The position numbers and the translations under genes were made by a program. Positions 10,985-20,429 of a stretch of DNA of 64,000 nt are shown piece after piece; the first letter of the stretch is position 1, and the number at the start of each line of letters is the position of its first letter. The notes under the pieces are model-generated. The model was not told where the DNA came from, did no database searches, and saw only the letters and a list, made by a program, of their open reading frames with translations. The stretch is from Agrypnia vestita (lineage: Eukaryota > Arthropoda > Insecta > Trichoptera > Phryganeidae): assembly GCA_016648135.1 (NCBI GenBank), contig JADDOH010024956.1, positions 1 through 64,000 of the forward strand. Direction: 5' to 3'.

Positions 10985-11530
10985 CATTTACAGTAGGTAC
11001 ATTCTAAATTAGTAATCCTCGGTGCGTTGAAAACATATTTTTTATATTGCTGCCATTGCTTTTATACTCGTCAAGTATAGTTAACGTAAGCAGTTCGAGC
11101 TCAGGGTTTCTCGTAGTTAGTAGCAAAAATTTCGGGACACTCTTCTTCATTTAATTTTGAATAAAAAACATTATTTACGCTTTGAATGGAATGTGACAGT
11201 TACGGAGATATATGCAAGTTTGCATTTTTTTTTTTCAATATTTCTTACTTATTTTCTATTAATCGTTGGACTATCACTACAATAAATTATATGGAGTATT
11301 AAAAAATTAAAGTATTAAAAAAAACCTTACTTTTTTTTCAAATATCTTCAAGGTTTCAATGATTTTATTTATATTATATTGACGTGTTTTAAGTCCATCG
11401 TTATACAGAAAATAAGTTAGAAATGTTGAAAAAAATGCCCATTTTGATGTCGCTTATCTCCTTAACTGTAGACAAAATTTAATGAAGAAGATTCTCTTGA
11501 AGTTTTTGGTTCTAGCTAAGAGACATCATG
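10985..11530. repeat. Composite of MITE end and inverted dispersed repeat
   Basis: At 10995-11075 a MITE right end ('ttagtaatcctcggtg', 'attgctgcc.ttgcttttatactc') matches 28.15-28.23 and 41.76-41.83 kb. Between 11095 and 11530 two inverted arms share 'ttcttcatttaattttg' and its complement with the words 'gttacggagata' / 'cttatctccttaac'. A third copy of the arm is at 41.94-42.09 kb. No coding capacity. Confidence 0.6.
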
Positions 11531-11539
11531 TACGTAATA

Positions 11540-12010
11540 TTTATTATACAAGAGCAGAAGACATCTGGAAAAAAGACGACATGCAGGTCTGCGCTTTGGT
11601 GGTTCTATACAGTGTGGTATATACCATGCACAATTTAAAGCTGTAACAGCATTTTTGGACATAAACGAATTATTCATCAATTAAGACAAATTATAGAAGT
11701 CACACAGAGACGAAGCTAGGAAACGTGTATGATATTCTTCAAAGGATGGCCCAGGGCTTATGACCTGTAGGAACTGACTTAAGTGACCACTTTACACAAT
11801 ACAACGTACATAAATTCCACCGTAAGAACATCTCAAATTGTTGAAATCGGTATTCTTTCAAATATTTTAAGGGACTATGCCAGAGACAACTATGGTCTTT
11901 CCCATGACATAGTTAGTATACACGAATTTTGCAGCTTTGATTTATCTTATCAATAATTATCCCTCTGTGGACAAAATCAAGTTATTGTGTTCTCAGAACA
12001 TATGTACACG
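11540..12010 (-). repeat. Dispersed repeat ('acttaagccagc' family), copy 2
   Basis: Inverted relative to 7.3 and 63.4 kb: 'gacgaagctaggaaacgtg', 'tggcccagggcttatgacct', 'gacttaagtgaccacttta', and a terminal word 'ccctctgtggacaaaatc' near 11965 that is also found at 26.45 kb. Non-coding. Confidence 0.65.
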
Positions 12011-12035
12011 TAAAATATTTTTATAATTTTATTTA

Positions 12036-12381
12036 TCAGTTCATTTTAATTGTCACTCGGAAGACAGTGGTTTGCCAATTTGAGAAATAAATCGTTACTG
12101 TAAACACGAATTGCCCAGGGCTCGGAATCGGGGACGCGCCGCAGCTCGGGCCCGGTTGCCCGCCCCTGGCATCTCCGGCGGGCGCACGTGGCGGCGCGCG
12201 TGAAGGGCGGCTCACGTGCGCGGCCTCCCCGCGCCCACGCTCGCCCGCGCTCGCCGGCCGCGTCCTGCCATTCCTCCGCCGGCCCCCACGGCTCGCGCAC
12301 GCCGCGCGGCTCTCTTGGGACATGTCGCTCCGCCGCTGAGGCAGGCTGGCGTGGCCACGGGACAAGCACGGCTACTTCGAC
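12036..12381 (+). promoter_or_regulatory. GC-rich promoter/5'UTR island
   Basis: The GC content rises sharply at about 12110 and stays high up to the exon at 12382. A six-codon upstream ORF (12322-12339) lies in the same frame as the main ATG and stops before it. No TATA box is convincing. A promoter/5'UTR role is inferred from the composition jump and the following coding exon; the long frames in several directions here are a side effect of GC richness. Confidence 0.45.
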
Positions 12382-12532
12382 ATGGCTGCGGAGACCCGCG
12401 AGGGCCCCGCGACCAGCGAGGGCCGCGCGGCTCTCGAGACGCGCAACCCCTGGCTGGTCTGGTCGCCGCCGCCGGTGCAGCCGCACTTCTCGGACTTCCA
12501 GCCGCCGCCGCCCAAGAGATTCCTCCTAGCAG
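12382..12532 (+). CDS. Putative first coding exon A of an unidentified host gene
   Basis: The ATG at 12382 (G at -3, G at +4) opens a frame that begins MAAETREGPATSEGRAA and continues with TRNPWLVWSPPPVQPHF and SDFQPPPPKRFLLA. The coding part stops at a good splice donor, GCAG|GTACCC, after base 12532, leaving phase 1. The peptide is proline-rich but has a protein-like spread of W, F, V and charged residues. An in-frame stop at 12337-12339 fixes the ATG. The same phase occurs at the second GC-rich exon candidate (37258-37375), so the two could be alternative first exons spliced to one downstream acceptor outside the window. I do not recognise the protein. Chance coding in a GC island remains possible. 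Confidence 0.5.
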
Positions 12533-12819
12533 GTACCCCACTTCCGTCCACATCGACGGAATATGCTTTGTCCCGACCGTGTTTTAGAAAAGGCTCCATT
12601 GTCTGATGCTTTGGCGAACTCGGCGGTTCATGAAGCTGCGTCCAAAGAAAACGAGTGTTTTTTTTTTTTTTTTAATATCTAATCATATTTAAACTTATCC
12701 AATACGTTTCTATATTGCGCAAATGCGTACATTCCACTTCGTACTAAAACATACAATGAAGTTTTAATTTACACAAACTAAACATTATAATATACACATG
12801 TTGAGTTATATTTTACAAT

Positions 12820-13255
12820 AGTATAAGATTCGAAAGGAGCAATCCCTCTCATCATTAACATTTACACATGGTGATGCTCTTCTAGAATCTATACTAGTGA
12901 TAAATATATGACTCAATGTGCATGTGGCGGTCTCTGTAGCCCAGTTGATGTACGACACTGGTTTCTAATACCGGAGGTTTCAGGTTCGATTCCTGGTGAG
13001 GTCACATTACACCAATGTGATTTAATCAAGCCTGGGTGTTATTGTGAAGTCTTTCGCTACAGTAATTGAGTCTCATGGACTGTTATAGCGTTAGAAATTG
13101 ACACCTAAAGATGAGAGGGGCTGCTCCTTTCGAAACTACAGTAGTGTCGAAATTACTCAACGTGTGTGTGCATTACAGAGTTAAGTTTGGTGAAAATTAA
13201 AATAATCACGTTGCACCACTAAGTAACTGCCCTATCAATCAGTAATACTGCAATG
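12820..13255. mobile_element. Hammerhead-bearing element pair, GAGAGG family, with a SINE between
   Basis: A minus-strand decayed hammerhead (12828-12860) and a plus-strand one (13103-13150) face outward, with a tRNA-derived SINE lying between them. The plus copy reads CTAAAGA (core G5 changed to A), unpaired T, GAGAGG...CCTTTC helix II, GAA, then ACTACAGTAGT, which can form a 4-bp helix III with a 3-base loop. Position 17 is G, which is not cleavable. The body 13150-13255 matches 6955-7045. Both ribozymes are predicted inactive. Confidence 0.6.
12925..13095 (+). mobile_element. tRNA-derived SINE, family 1, copy 1
   Basis: The head 'tggcggtctctgtagcccag' has an A-box-like 'gtagcccagttgatg', and 'ggttcgattcc' is a B box. 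The body 'gtgaggtcaca...aagcctgggtgtt...ttcgct.cagtaattg' is shared with copies at 49.73 and 63.16 kb. It is a Pol III retroposon with no protein. Confidence 0.8.
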
Positions 13256-13259
13256 AAGT

Positions 13260-13880
13260 TGTTCGGACCTACTATTTTTGTCTTGGAAAAAAACAAGTAT
13301 TGCATTTAGTACATTAGGAACGTTACATTTGTAAACGTATATTTTCTTATATTATCGCTGGAATCGGCGTTAAATTTTTAGAGATTATCCATGATCATCA
13401 TCAAAATGCATGGAATGAAACTGTGTTGGCTCTACTTGAGTTTTTTTAATTTTATTATTATTTATTACTATTTATTAAACCACTCGAGTTTCGAGAGTGA
13501 CTAAACCTGAAAGGTTCAGTCACTGTGGTCAGTATGTTGAGAATCATACTTCACCTTTAAATGAGAGTTTATGTCACTTTCATAACTCAAGTAGTTTAAT
13601 ACATAATTAAACTCAGGTAGAGTAAACATGGTTATTCCATTCATTTTGAAGATCATTACTTTTCTAGTCTATTTTTACCTTTTTTATATATTTTTTATAT
13701 TTATTAGAGGCACTAACAGAATAATAGGTACATGATTCTGTAATAATAAAACATTAAAAGTGAAGACTATGCCCATTATCCCAATTACAAGTGTCTTCGG
13801 CACTTTGTATTTTTGTACACATCTTCGACATGTATTTTTGCATTTAAGTATATTTTACATGTAAATTTACGTGTATTGTA
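13260..13880. other. Non-coding DNA, no feature recognised
   Basis: AT-rich; a short inverted motif around 13485-13520 ('cactcgagtttcgagagtg'). Confidence 0.4.
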
Positions 13881-13883
13881 TAT

Positions 13884-14069
13884 TTAGTGTTTGAATATAG
13901 TGCGATTAGTAGTTAATAAATATTTGATTTGATGGATCTGTATGTTCAGGTCATCGTTTAGAAAATGAATGTTGTGTATGAGTGAGTTTTTGAACGATGA
14001 TAAGGTATCTGCAAGAATATCAGCATCAATGTTAGGGTCAGCACCATACATATTATATGTGCGACACAA
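13884..14069 (-). pseudogene. LINE RT fragment around the FADD motif
   Basis: The minus-strand frame contains SLIHNIHFLNDDLNIQIHQI, close to the VNVLLFADDLNIQIPK stretch read on the minus strand at about 54.39 kb. This suggests the same CR1/Jockey-like LINE lineage, with the catalytic F-A-D-D changed to L-N-D-D. Only about 60 codons remain. Confidence 0.5.
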
Positions 14070-14074
14070 CCTTA

Positions 14075-14960
14075 TGAAAAATAAATTCTATTTTTCTTTT
14101 CCTTCTCTTAGTGTCCATGATTTAAATAATTTTAGAATAGTACCAGAATGTAGGTATTTCACGAACATCTGAGATAAACTTAATTTTTTTTGCGTGCGTG
14201 TATGTATATGTGACCTTAATTGTATGTAAGATTGTGTTGTCTTCGACATCAAGTCAATGTGCAAAATTTCAGCTGGATTGGATGACGGAAAGTGAGTTAA
14301 TTTTCACTTCCAAGATTTTTCCACGTTCAAGACCGGCGGTGAAGTTAACATAATTGATTTAAAAATACAATTTTATAATGATAATAATATTTGGATAATA
14401 TATATAGCGCCGTTTTCGCGAAAACTCACCTCAAGGGCGCTTATTAATCCTTAGTTTATTGTCAATTTAGCAAAACTATATATATTGTTTGAAATAATTG
14501 TTATAATTTTATTATTATTATTATTACTATTCTCAACATGCTTAAGTTTTTCTGCTAATAAGTAAGTCTCTTTTTCTTTTGTTTAAATTTTTTTATTCTT
14601 TCTTGTTATATTATTCTTAACATGCGTAAGTCTATTTCATAATATACGAGTATTTATCATTATTAACATAATTCTAAAAGTGGAGACCTGTAATTGGCCA
14701 TGTAAATTATATTAATGTTTTCTATGCTTCTTTGTTATGCTGTTGGTCTTCCGTGAATATTAAAAAAAATATTATTTATTATCTATTCTCGAAACAAAAA
14801 AAATGCATACTTAAATACATGTACATACATAATTACACTTTTGGATAGCTTTCTGAAAATAAAACATCGAAAATAAACGTAGTTTACAAATCCAGGTCTG
14901 TGTAGATATTCTCTATTTTTAAAAATATAAATAGTGAATACGTGTCCCATAACTATTCTC
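14075..14960. other. AT-rich non-coding DNA
   Basis: No gene recognised. Two related stretches around 14540-14660 share 'acatg(c/cg)taagt' words. Confidence 0.4.
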
Positions 14961-14963
14961 AGT

Positions 14964-15096
14964 ATTTTCAAAATAAGCTGAACGCTTGTGCTATGAAAAT
15001 AGGACTAACTTGCTGGTGTCCGGGAATGGGGCTCGAACCACCGACCTCATCACTAGACCAGAGTCACAACTACACCACAAATACACCAACAATCTA
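14964..15096 (-). mobile_element. tRNA-derived SINE, family 2, copy 1
   Basis: On the minus strand: 'ttgttggtgta' head, 'gtggtgtagttgtgactc' A-box region, 'ggttcgagcccc' B box, then 'agcaagttagtcctattttc' and 'gcacaagcgttcagctta'. Related copies are at 52.71 (+), 54.66 (-) and 57.18 kb (-). Confidence 0.75.
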
Positions 15097-15099
15097 ATC

Positions 15100-16015
15100 A
15101 TATCTTTATTTCACATCATTTTAAAAATATGTCAATGTGTCGCCTGAAAGCCTTAAAATTTTAGTCACCGCTAGCAGAGCTGTACATGGATAGAAACCTC
15201 TGTGTAAATTCTGGAAGATTATTTAAAGTCTAAAAAAGTCCCTCACGTTGCTAAATTCTTCGATTGTACACATTAAGTATAACAATCATATACACAACAT
15301 TCAATACAAGTGAGTGGTTTCGCTGTGTGCAAAATTATTTATATTTTGTCACTATCAAACTCACTTTTATTTTTTTTCAATTTTATTTGTTAGCAAAAAA
15401 TATTATTTGTTTTCTTTATTTTTCGGTGGATTCGAATAGAGCTTTGAATCGTATCTTTAAACGCGAATAAATGATTTACAGGAACGTAGCTTTTTAAGAT
15501 AATTTTTTATTGTCGAATTCAATGAAAAACATAATCGATAAAAGAAAAATGATTAAATACTAAATCTATAACAAATAATTGATACCTAATCCGAATACAC
15601 CTCCACTCTTTGCGTTATTATTTTATTTAGTATTACTATATTTTTATTGTCTTCTTGATAATGCAGCCATTAGTCACTAATCTTAAATTGCTAATTTACA
15701 GATCGATGCAACATGCACTCACTATTTAAATCTTATTAGGAAAAACATAGTGTATAATAATGTTACGTTTAGATTAAAATAATTGTGCAGCAGACAAACA
15801 TAATATGTTTGTATTATGCTGTTCCCGACGCCGACGCGACGGTGCTAACTAGGTGGACGCTATGCAAAAACTGGATGCCTTTTGAAATTTATTACAATGT
15901 GTGACTTATGATAATACGGAGTTGTTTATTTTTAATAACATGTATGTAGGTGAGTACAATGTTAAAGACATGAGAAGCAAATTACCTACTTGTAAATTTG
16001 CCTATAAATTTTTAT
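15100..16015. other. Non-coding AT-rich DNA
   Basis: No supported gene or repeat. A short open frame at 15264-15470 is F/Y/I-rich and looks like AT-rich noise. Confidence 0.4.
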
Positions 16016-16021
16016 AACAAT

Positions 16022-16250
16022 ACTAGCGGACCCGTCAGACGTTGTCTGTCTGAACATTGTCTGGATATGACGTCTGGCAGGTCCGTAATAAAAAAAATCC
16101 TAGAATCCGACTGCAGCACCACCTACCGGGCCCAGTTGTAAATCTAAACCATCCAGGGACCCACTCGGGCGCACACAAAAAATTCATTAAAACCGGCCCA
16201 GCCGTTCCCAATCCCCATATAATAAAAATTTCAAATGTCCATCCGTAACC
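16022..16250 (+). mobile_element. Retroelement 3' fragment ('gacccgtcagacgttgtc' type)
   Basis: The start 'tagcggacccgtcagacgtt' and the end 'aaaaccggcccagccgttcc' are signatures I associate with a widespread arthropod non-LTR or SINE-like repeat tail. The fragment is GC-richer than its flanks. The family assignment is from memory of the motif style and is uncertain. Confidence 0.45.
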
Positions 16251-16254
16251 GTAA

Positions 16255-17045
16255 CTAGAATCCAATAGCTGATTGCATTCTGTTTTCAAAATTAGTATGA
16301 TTTCAAATACTACGCATAAAAGTTTACATTTTAGATTGATTTCCCAATACACTTTTTTATTTTGCCTTATTAATATATAAATAATAATGAATTATTGGTG
16401 ACGGTTTATAGCTAATACTCAAATATCTAACTTTATTTATAGATTATCGTTCCCGAACGCATACACATATAACGTGGTTTCCAAAATATTTTAGTTTTTT
16501 TTTTAAATAAAAGCTGTTTTGCGTTGCTCTGAAAAGAGTATATATTTTATTAACAAAAGAACACAATATATCACTTCAAAATTTAAAAATAATAAAAGTA
16601 CACATCATACCTCAAAAGAGAAACAACATTTAAATCTATTATTTAATATTAGAAAAATTTATTAAATATTATTCACCGGTACATTTTCATTAAAAAACAT
16701 AATTTTCACAATAGGTCGATTGTCAGTTGTTTGTTTGTGAAAGAATTTTCACGCAAATTTAAATGTTCTATTTACCAATTAAAATTAAATGAAGATCAGT
16801 AGGTATCTACTGTACAAAATGTACAAAATAACGTTAGAATACACTACGAAAAAAAAATGTAGCGTTTAAAGTTGTCATTGTATGCAGTTTGCAATCTAGA
16901 TGATCTCTTTGGAAGGTTGCAGTAAAGTTACAGCCCGAAGATAGGCCGAATATAATACAGCTACAGCAGAAAAGTTTTCGGTTCAGGGATATCGGTTCAT
17001 ACGGATAAAACATGTGCGCAAACAAGTAAACTTAATTAAAGATTT
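16255..17045. other. Non-coding AT-rich DNA
   Basis: Nothing recognisable; short frames only. Confidence 0.4.
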
Positions 17046-17120
17046 AAGGTTGGTATAACGGTCGTCAGACATTTTGAACTGAAAAAGGTTACGGATATTT
17101 TATACGAACCGTATGTTTTT

Positions 17121-17162
17121 TCTCGACGTTTCGTTGAATTTATATTCAACGTCATCAGGAGG
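17121..17162 (-). ncRNA. Hammerhead ribozyme, GTTGAAT family
   Basis: Minus strand: CCTC (helix I 5'), CTGATGA, unpaired C, GTTGAAT-ATAA-ATTCAAC (seven perfect pairs), GAA, ACGT (palindromic helix III), C (position 17), GAG (helix I 3', pairing with CTC). The full catalytic core is present. The mirror position in the right arm (about 18425-18470) keeps the GTTGAAT/AATTCAA hairpin but has lost the core. Confidence 0.78.
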
Positions 17163-17634
17163 ACGACCTGATAATGCTTTCGGGAGCGTAAATTATATGC
17201 ACTTTGTTGTGGTGTGTTCACTTCTTCTACGATAGAGGCCGCCAGTGTGCAATATGTACCGGTTACGTTGGTGGAATTTTCTGCGACGTCTCTCAAAGGT
17301 TGAATCAAAGTCGTAAGAACAGGGAGCCAAATACTTGATTGTTTGTAACTGTCATCTCTATTGATATTGGGATGTTTGTATATTTCAATGGATTCCCTCA
17401 TTAATCTGGGTATAAGGCGCGGTTCTGTTGATAAGATTTTTTCTTGTCAAATCTGATGAAGTGACAGAGATTCCCTTTGGATGCATGTTCGCAGATTGCT
17501 GATATATTGGAGTTGTTATTTTTAATTGATCCAATATGTTCCTTCAAACGTGTAGCGGTATTGCGTTTGGTTTGTGCTATGTAGAATGCACCACAATCGC
17601 ATGGCACTCTGTATACACCTGGAGACTCGAATGC
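17163..17634 (-). pseudogene. Penelope-like GIY-YIG endonuclease and C-terminal tail (left arm)
   Basis: Minus strand: FESPGVYRVPCDCGAFYI, then AQTKRNTATRLKEHIGSIKN, ISAICEHASKGNLCHFIRFD, and, after a frameshift near 17401, RESIEIYKHPNINRDDSYKQ and SSIWLPVLTTLIQPLRDVAE. This is the GIY-YIG nuclease of PLEs: VYRVPCDCG..YIG(A here)QTKR with the Y and R residues of the fold, and the catalytic glutamate in the RESIEI block. The usual YIGQTKR reads YIAQTKR in this arm. The frameshift makes it non-functional. Confidence 0.8.
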
Positions 17635-17788
17635 GACTACTTATTCATGGAATACTTTGAAGAAAAAGCGCTAAGAACAGTCACTCACCCACCCTCAATT
17701 TGGCTAAGATACGTGGATGACACGTTTTTGTATTTACCCACACGGACGTGAAGCGCTCAATAACTTTTTAGCATATTTAAATGGCCAA
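17627..17788 (+). pseudogene. Penelope-like RT fragment with YVDDTF (left arm)
   Basis: Plus strand: DYLFMEYFEEKALRTVTHPP then SIWLRYVDDTFLYLP. YVDD is the catalytic aspartate motif of the PLE reverse transcriptase, and the following LP(H)GREALNNFLAYLN region can be read after a one-base frameshift at about 17745. It points toward the palindrome centre, opposite to the neighbouring endonuclease. Confidence 0.78.
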
Positions 17789-17945
17789 CATCCACCATGT
17801 TGGTCATTTAAATATGCTAAAAATTATTGAGCGCTTCACGTCCGTCTGGGTAAATACAAAACGTATCATCCACGTATCTTAGCCAAATTGGGGAGGGAGA
17901 TTGTTCTTAGTGCTTTTTCTTCAAAGTATTCCATGAATAAGTAGT
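17789..17945 (-). pseudogene. Penelope-like RT fragment (right arm)
   Basis: The mirror image of 17627-17788: YLFMEYFEEKALRTI on the minus strand, then the YVDDTF block in a shifted frame. It has the same truncation points as the left arm, which shows that the arms are copies of one another. Confidence 0.75.
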
Positions 17946-18425
17946 CGCATTCGAGTTTCCAGGTGTATACAGAGTGCCATGCGATTGTGGTGCATTCTAC
18001 ATAGGACAGACCAAACGCAATACCGTTACAAGTTTGAAGGAACGTATCGGAGCAATTAAAAATAACAACTCCAAAATATCGGCAATCTGCGAAAATGCAT
18101 CCAAAGGGAATCTCTGCCATTTCATCAGATTTGACAAGACAAAAATCTTATCAACAGAACCGCACCTTATACCCAGATTACTGAGGGAATCCATTGAAAT
18201 ATACAAACATCCATTTTCAATATAGATGACAGTTACAAACAATCAAGTATTTGCCTCCCTGTTCTTACGATTTTGATTCAACCTTTGAGGGACGTCGCAG
18301 AAAAGTTCACCGACGTAACCGGTATATATTGCACACTGGCGACCTCTATCGTAGAAGAAGTGAACAAAGTGCATATAATTTACGCTCCCGGAAGCATTAA
18401 TCAGTCCGCCCTGTGCCTCCGCCGG
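17946..18425 (+). pseudogene. Penelope-like GIY-YIG endonuclease and tail (right arm)
   Basis: Plus strand: GVYRVPCDCGAFYIGQTKR, NTVTSLKERIGAIKNNNSKI, SAICENASKGNLCHFIRFDK, and TKILSTEPHLIPRLLRESIE followed by IYKHP. This arm retains the canonical YIGQTKR and runs longer in frame (to about 18225) than the left arm before a frameshift. LIQPLRDVAEKFTDVTGIYC follows in another frame. Confidence 0.82.
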
Positions 18426-18599
18426 TACAGGTCGTTGAATACGAATTCAAGGTAACATCGAAAATCACTTCTCGGAATAACATACGGTTCGCGTAAAATA
18501 TCCGTAACCATTTACAGTTAAAAAAAGTAAATTTTATTTAAAATATGTTTTACTTTACTTTGTAATACACACACATGTAATACTTATATGAGTTATTAA

Positions 18600-18652
18600 A
18601 TTACTACTATAGTTCAGAGAGGAGCAATCTCTCTCATCATCAGGTATAATAG
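18600..18652 (-). ncRNA. Hammerhead motif, GAGAGG family (decayed)
   Basis: Minus strand: ACC, CTGATGA, unpaired T, GAGAG...CTCTC helix II around an 'agattgctc' loop, then TGAAC in place of GAAAC, and CTATAG as the remnant of helix III. The 5' core is intact, but the 3' junction has gained a T and lost A15.1, so cleavage is unlikely. Confidence 0.55.
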
Positions 18653-18659
18653 TAAATTT

Positions 18660-19560
18660 AAGATCGCAAAGGAAGCATTGGCATGACGTTGCAAGCGATT
18701 ATATCGGAATTAAAATACTAGTCATAAGTTTCGGAATCGTACTTTAATCCGTATAATAACGGCTAGAATTTTTCGCGGTCTTTTCATAAAATTAGGATTA
18801 GGTACTAATTTCTTCTTTAATTCACAGATTCTTTAGAAATGCATATAATGCATTTTTTTGTTTGTATGCTCTGCGCGCTCCTGCTATACATATAAAACTA
18901 AATGAAGTTATAAGATATGATAAATAAAAAATAATATTTTTGCCGTGTTTTTTATATTAAGTCAGACTGCGTGTGAAATTCCATATTGCGCGTCCCAGCT
19001 TGTATTACTGGGGTAAGAATTTATTATTTTTTTAAAAAGAAGAGAAGCGAAATTATTTTAATTCTATTTAATAATACTTGCAAATTGTTACAAAACGATC
19101 GACTATGAATTTCACATCGAAAATCAATTTTGATTATTTATTTTTTCATTTTATAGTTTACGAAAGCCTCAAAATTGATATGTCCTCTAGGGATTTCTTT
19201 AATTCGATAAAGTGGTCTGGAATATACAATCTCATTTACTAAGGGGATGTTATGTATATAAAGCTAATTCCACAGTACTGCGTGTTTAGTTTAATAAAAG
19301 GTTCCTCCCATTTATTTTAAGTGGATCTAAAACATAATCTGAAATGTTAAATTAATATTTATATAACTAATGCAATATTTTGAGTATAATATATATTTTT
19401 TAAAAATGAAATATTTTAATTTCGTCTCATTTACACTTGTTTATAATTTAAAAGAATCTGAAGAATTTATGCTTATTTTTTTATAAAAAAAAAGGTTGTA
19501 TTGAAATATGTTTTGTTTTAAATTTTTTTTCCTTGTACATCATTTCAAAAGCACATTTGA
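18660..19560. other. Non-coding AT-rich DNA
   Basis: No gene or clear repeat. Confidence 0.4.
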
Positions 19561-19599
19561 TTATAAATATTCTTAGGTTTTCACAACCGTTTAGAATGT

Positions 19600-19820
19600 T
19601 CTGATTTGAGTTTTATATGATATTCTGAAGTTTCGCATCCTATTGCGGGGTCTGTCATCGGGCTGATGTGTTCTTATGAGTGTTGATGATGTTGAAAGCA
19701 GCTTTCGACACTTAACCACAAAATTACAACACTAATAAAAATATATCAGCCCTGATGATAGACCTTGCGATGGGATCCGAAATGTCTGGCAGTAAGGTCG
19801 CAAAATATCCCAGAATCATT
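19600..19820. repeat. Old palindrome with hammerhead-like ends
   Basis: The left part 19610-19690 is an inverse, diverged copy of 19735-19815: 'caacact.ataa', 'atcagccc(t)gatga.agacc', 'gcgatgggatccgaaa' and 'gaat.atatataaaa' in mirrored order. The plus-side copy reads CCTGATGA (19752-19759), T, a decayed helix II, then GAAA. It matches the head-to-head hammerhead layout, but helices I-III no longer pair well. Confidence 0.5.
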
Positions 19821-19993
19821 ATATAAAAATAGATTACTTGTCTGAGACCACTAATGAGTTTAAAACTACACTAGTTTCGACAACTACCGATGTTGTCATC
19901 ATTCGATGATATGATGACAACATCGGTAGTTGTCGAAACTAGTCGTGTAGTTTTAAACTCATTAGTGGTCTCAGACAAGTAATCTTTTTATAT
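19821..19993. repeat. Near-perfect palindrome containing split hammerheads
   Basis: Arms 19821-19902 and 19911-19993 are almost exact inverted copies with an 8-base centre. Each arm starts in the middle of a hammerhead core: the preserved part is ATGATGACAAC...GTTGTC (helix II), GAA, ACTAGT (palindromic helix III), position 17, then 3' flank. The missing 'CTG' of CTGATGA shows that both copies were truncated at the same place inside the ribozyme. The arms have few mismatches, so the insertion is young. Confidence 0.85.
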
Positions 19994-20029
19994 ACAATTA
20001 TAATGTCATTCCACAAAGTTAACGCCAAT

Positions 20030-20425
20030 TCAATAAATAATAACCCAGAATCATCATCATCATCTTCATCCCCTTTTCCCAGTAGAGTCGGGGTCCCAAA
20101 GACTCGACAAGGTGCTTTCATATTCCCCTTCCGTGCTTGTGCTGCTTCTAAATGTGATAACCAGTCAAGACCCATCGTGTTTTCGTACCCTTTTTTATTG
20201 TTTCCCCCATCTTAACCTGGGGCGACCCACCGGTATTCCTTCCGGGGTTGCCAAGAATATATTTCTTCATACTCGTTCCTCTAGCATTCTTAGCATATGT
20301 CCAAGCCACCTCGTTTCTCTATGTGCTGGAGTACCTTATGTCGGCACTTCTCAATCGTCCACCAATACGACTCCCGCTCTCCCCTTGAAAAGTTATCTCA
20401 GCAATCTGGACTCTCTCAGCTCTCA
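20030..20425 (-). pseudogene. LINE RT C-terminal remnant
   Basis: Minus strand: HMLRMLEERV, RNIFLATPEGIPVGRPRLRW GK block, then RKHDGS and LWDPDSTGKRG, followed by a D-rich tail. GRPRLRW is the typical C-terminal motif of LINE reverse transcriptases. Multiple stops are present. Confidence 0.55.
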
Positions 20426-20429
20426 TTCT

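Larger units (their letters stand above)
17050..18500. mobile_element. Palindromic Penelope-like locus (RT inside, endonuclease outside)
   Basis: Two arms of about 0.7 kb (about 17050-17788 and 17789-18500) are inverted copies centred on 'ccaacatccaccatgttgg'. Each arm holds a GIY-YIG/C-terminal segment reading outward and, next to it, an RT segment reading inward, joined at 'gactcgaatgcgactac' (17625-17641) and its mirror. So within each arm the RT and endonuclease pieces are themselves inverted relative to each other, unlike an intact PLE. The arms differ by scattered substitutions and small indels. Confidence 0.85.

Noticed and set aside
12046..12553. Long overlapping open frames on both strands of the GC-rich island
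   Set aside because: GC-rich DNA lacks stop codons, and the proteins are A/R/G/P noise. Only the frame from 12382 has protein-like composition, a defined start and a splice donor.
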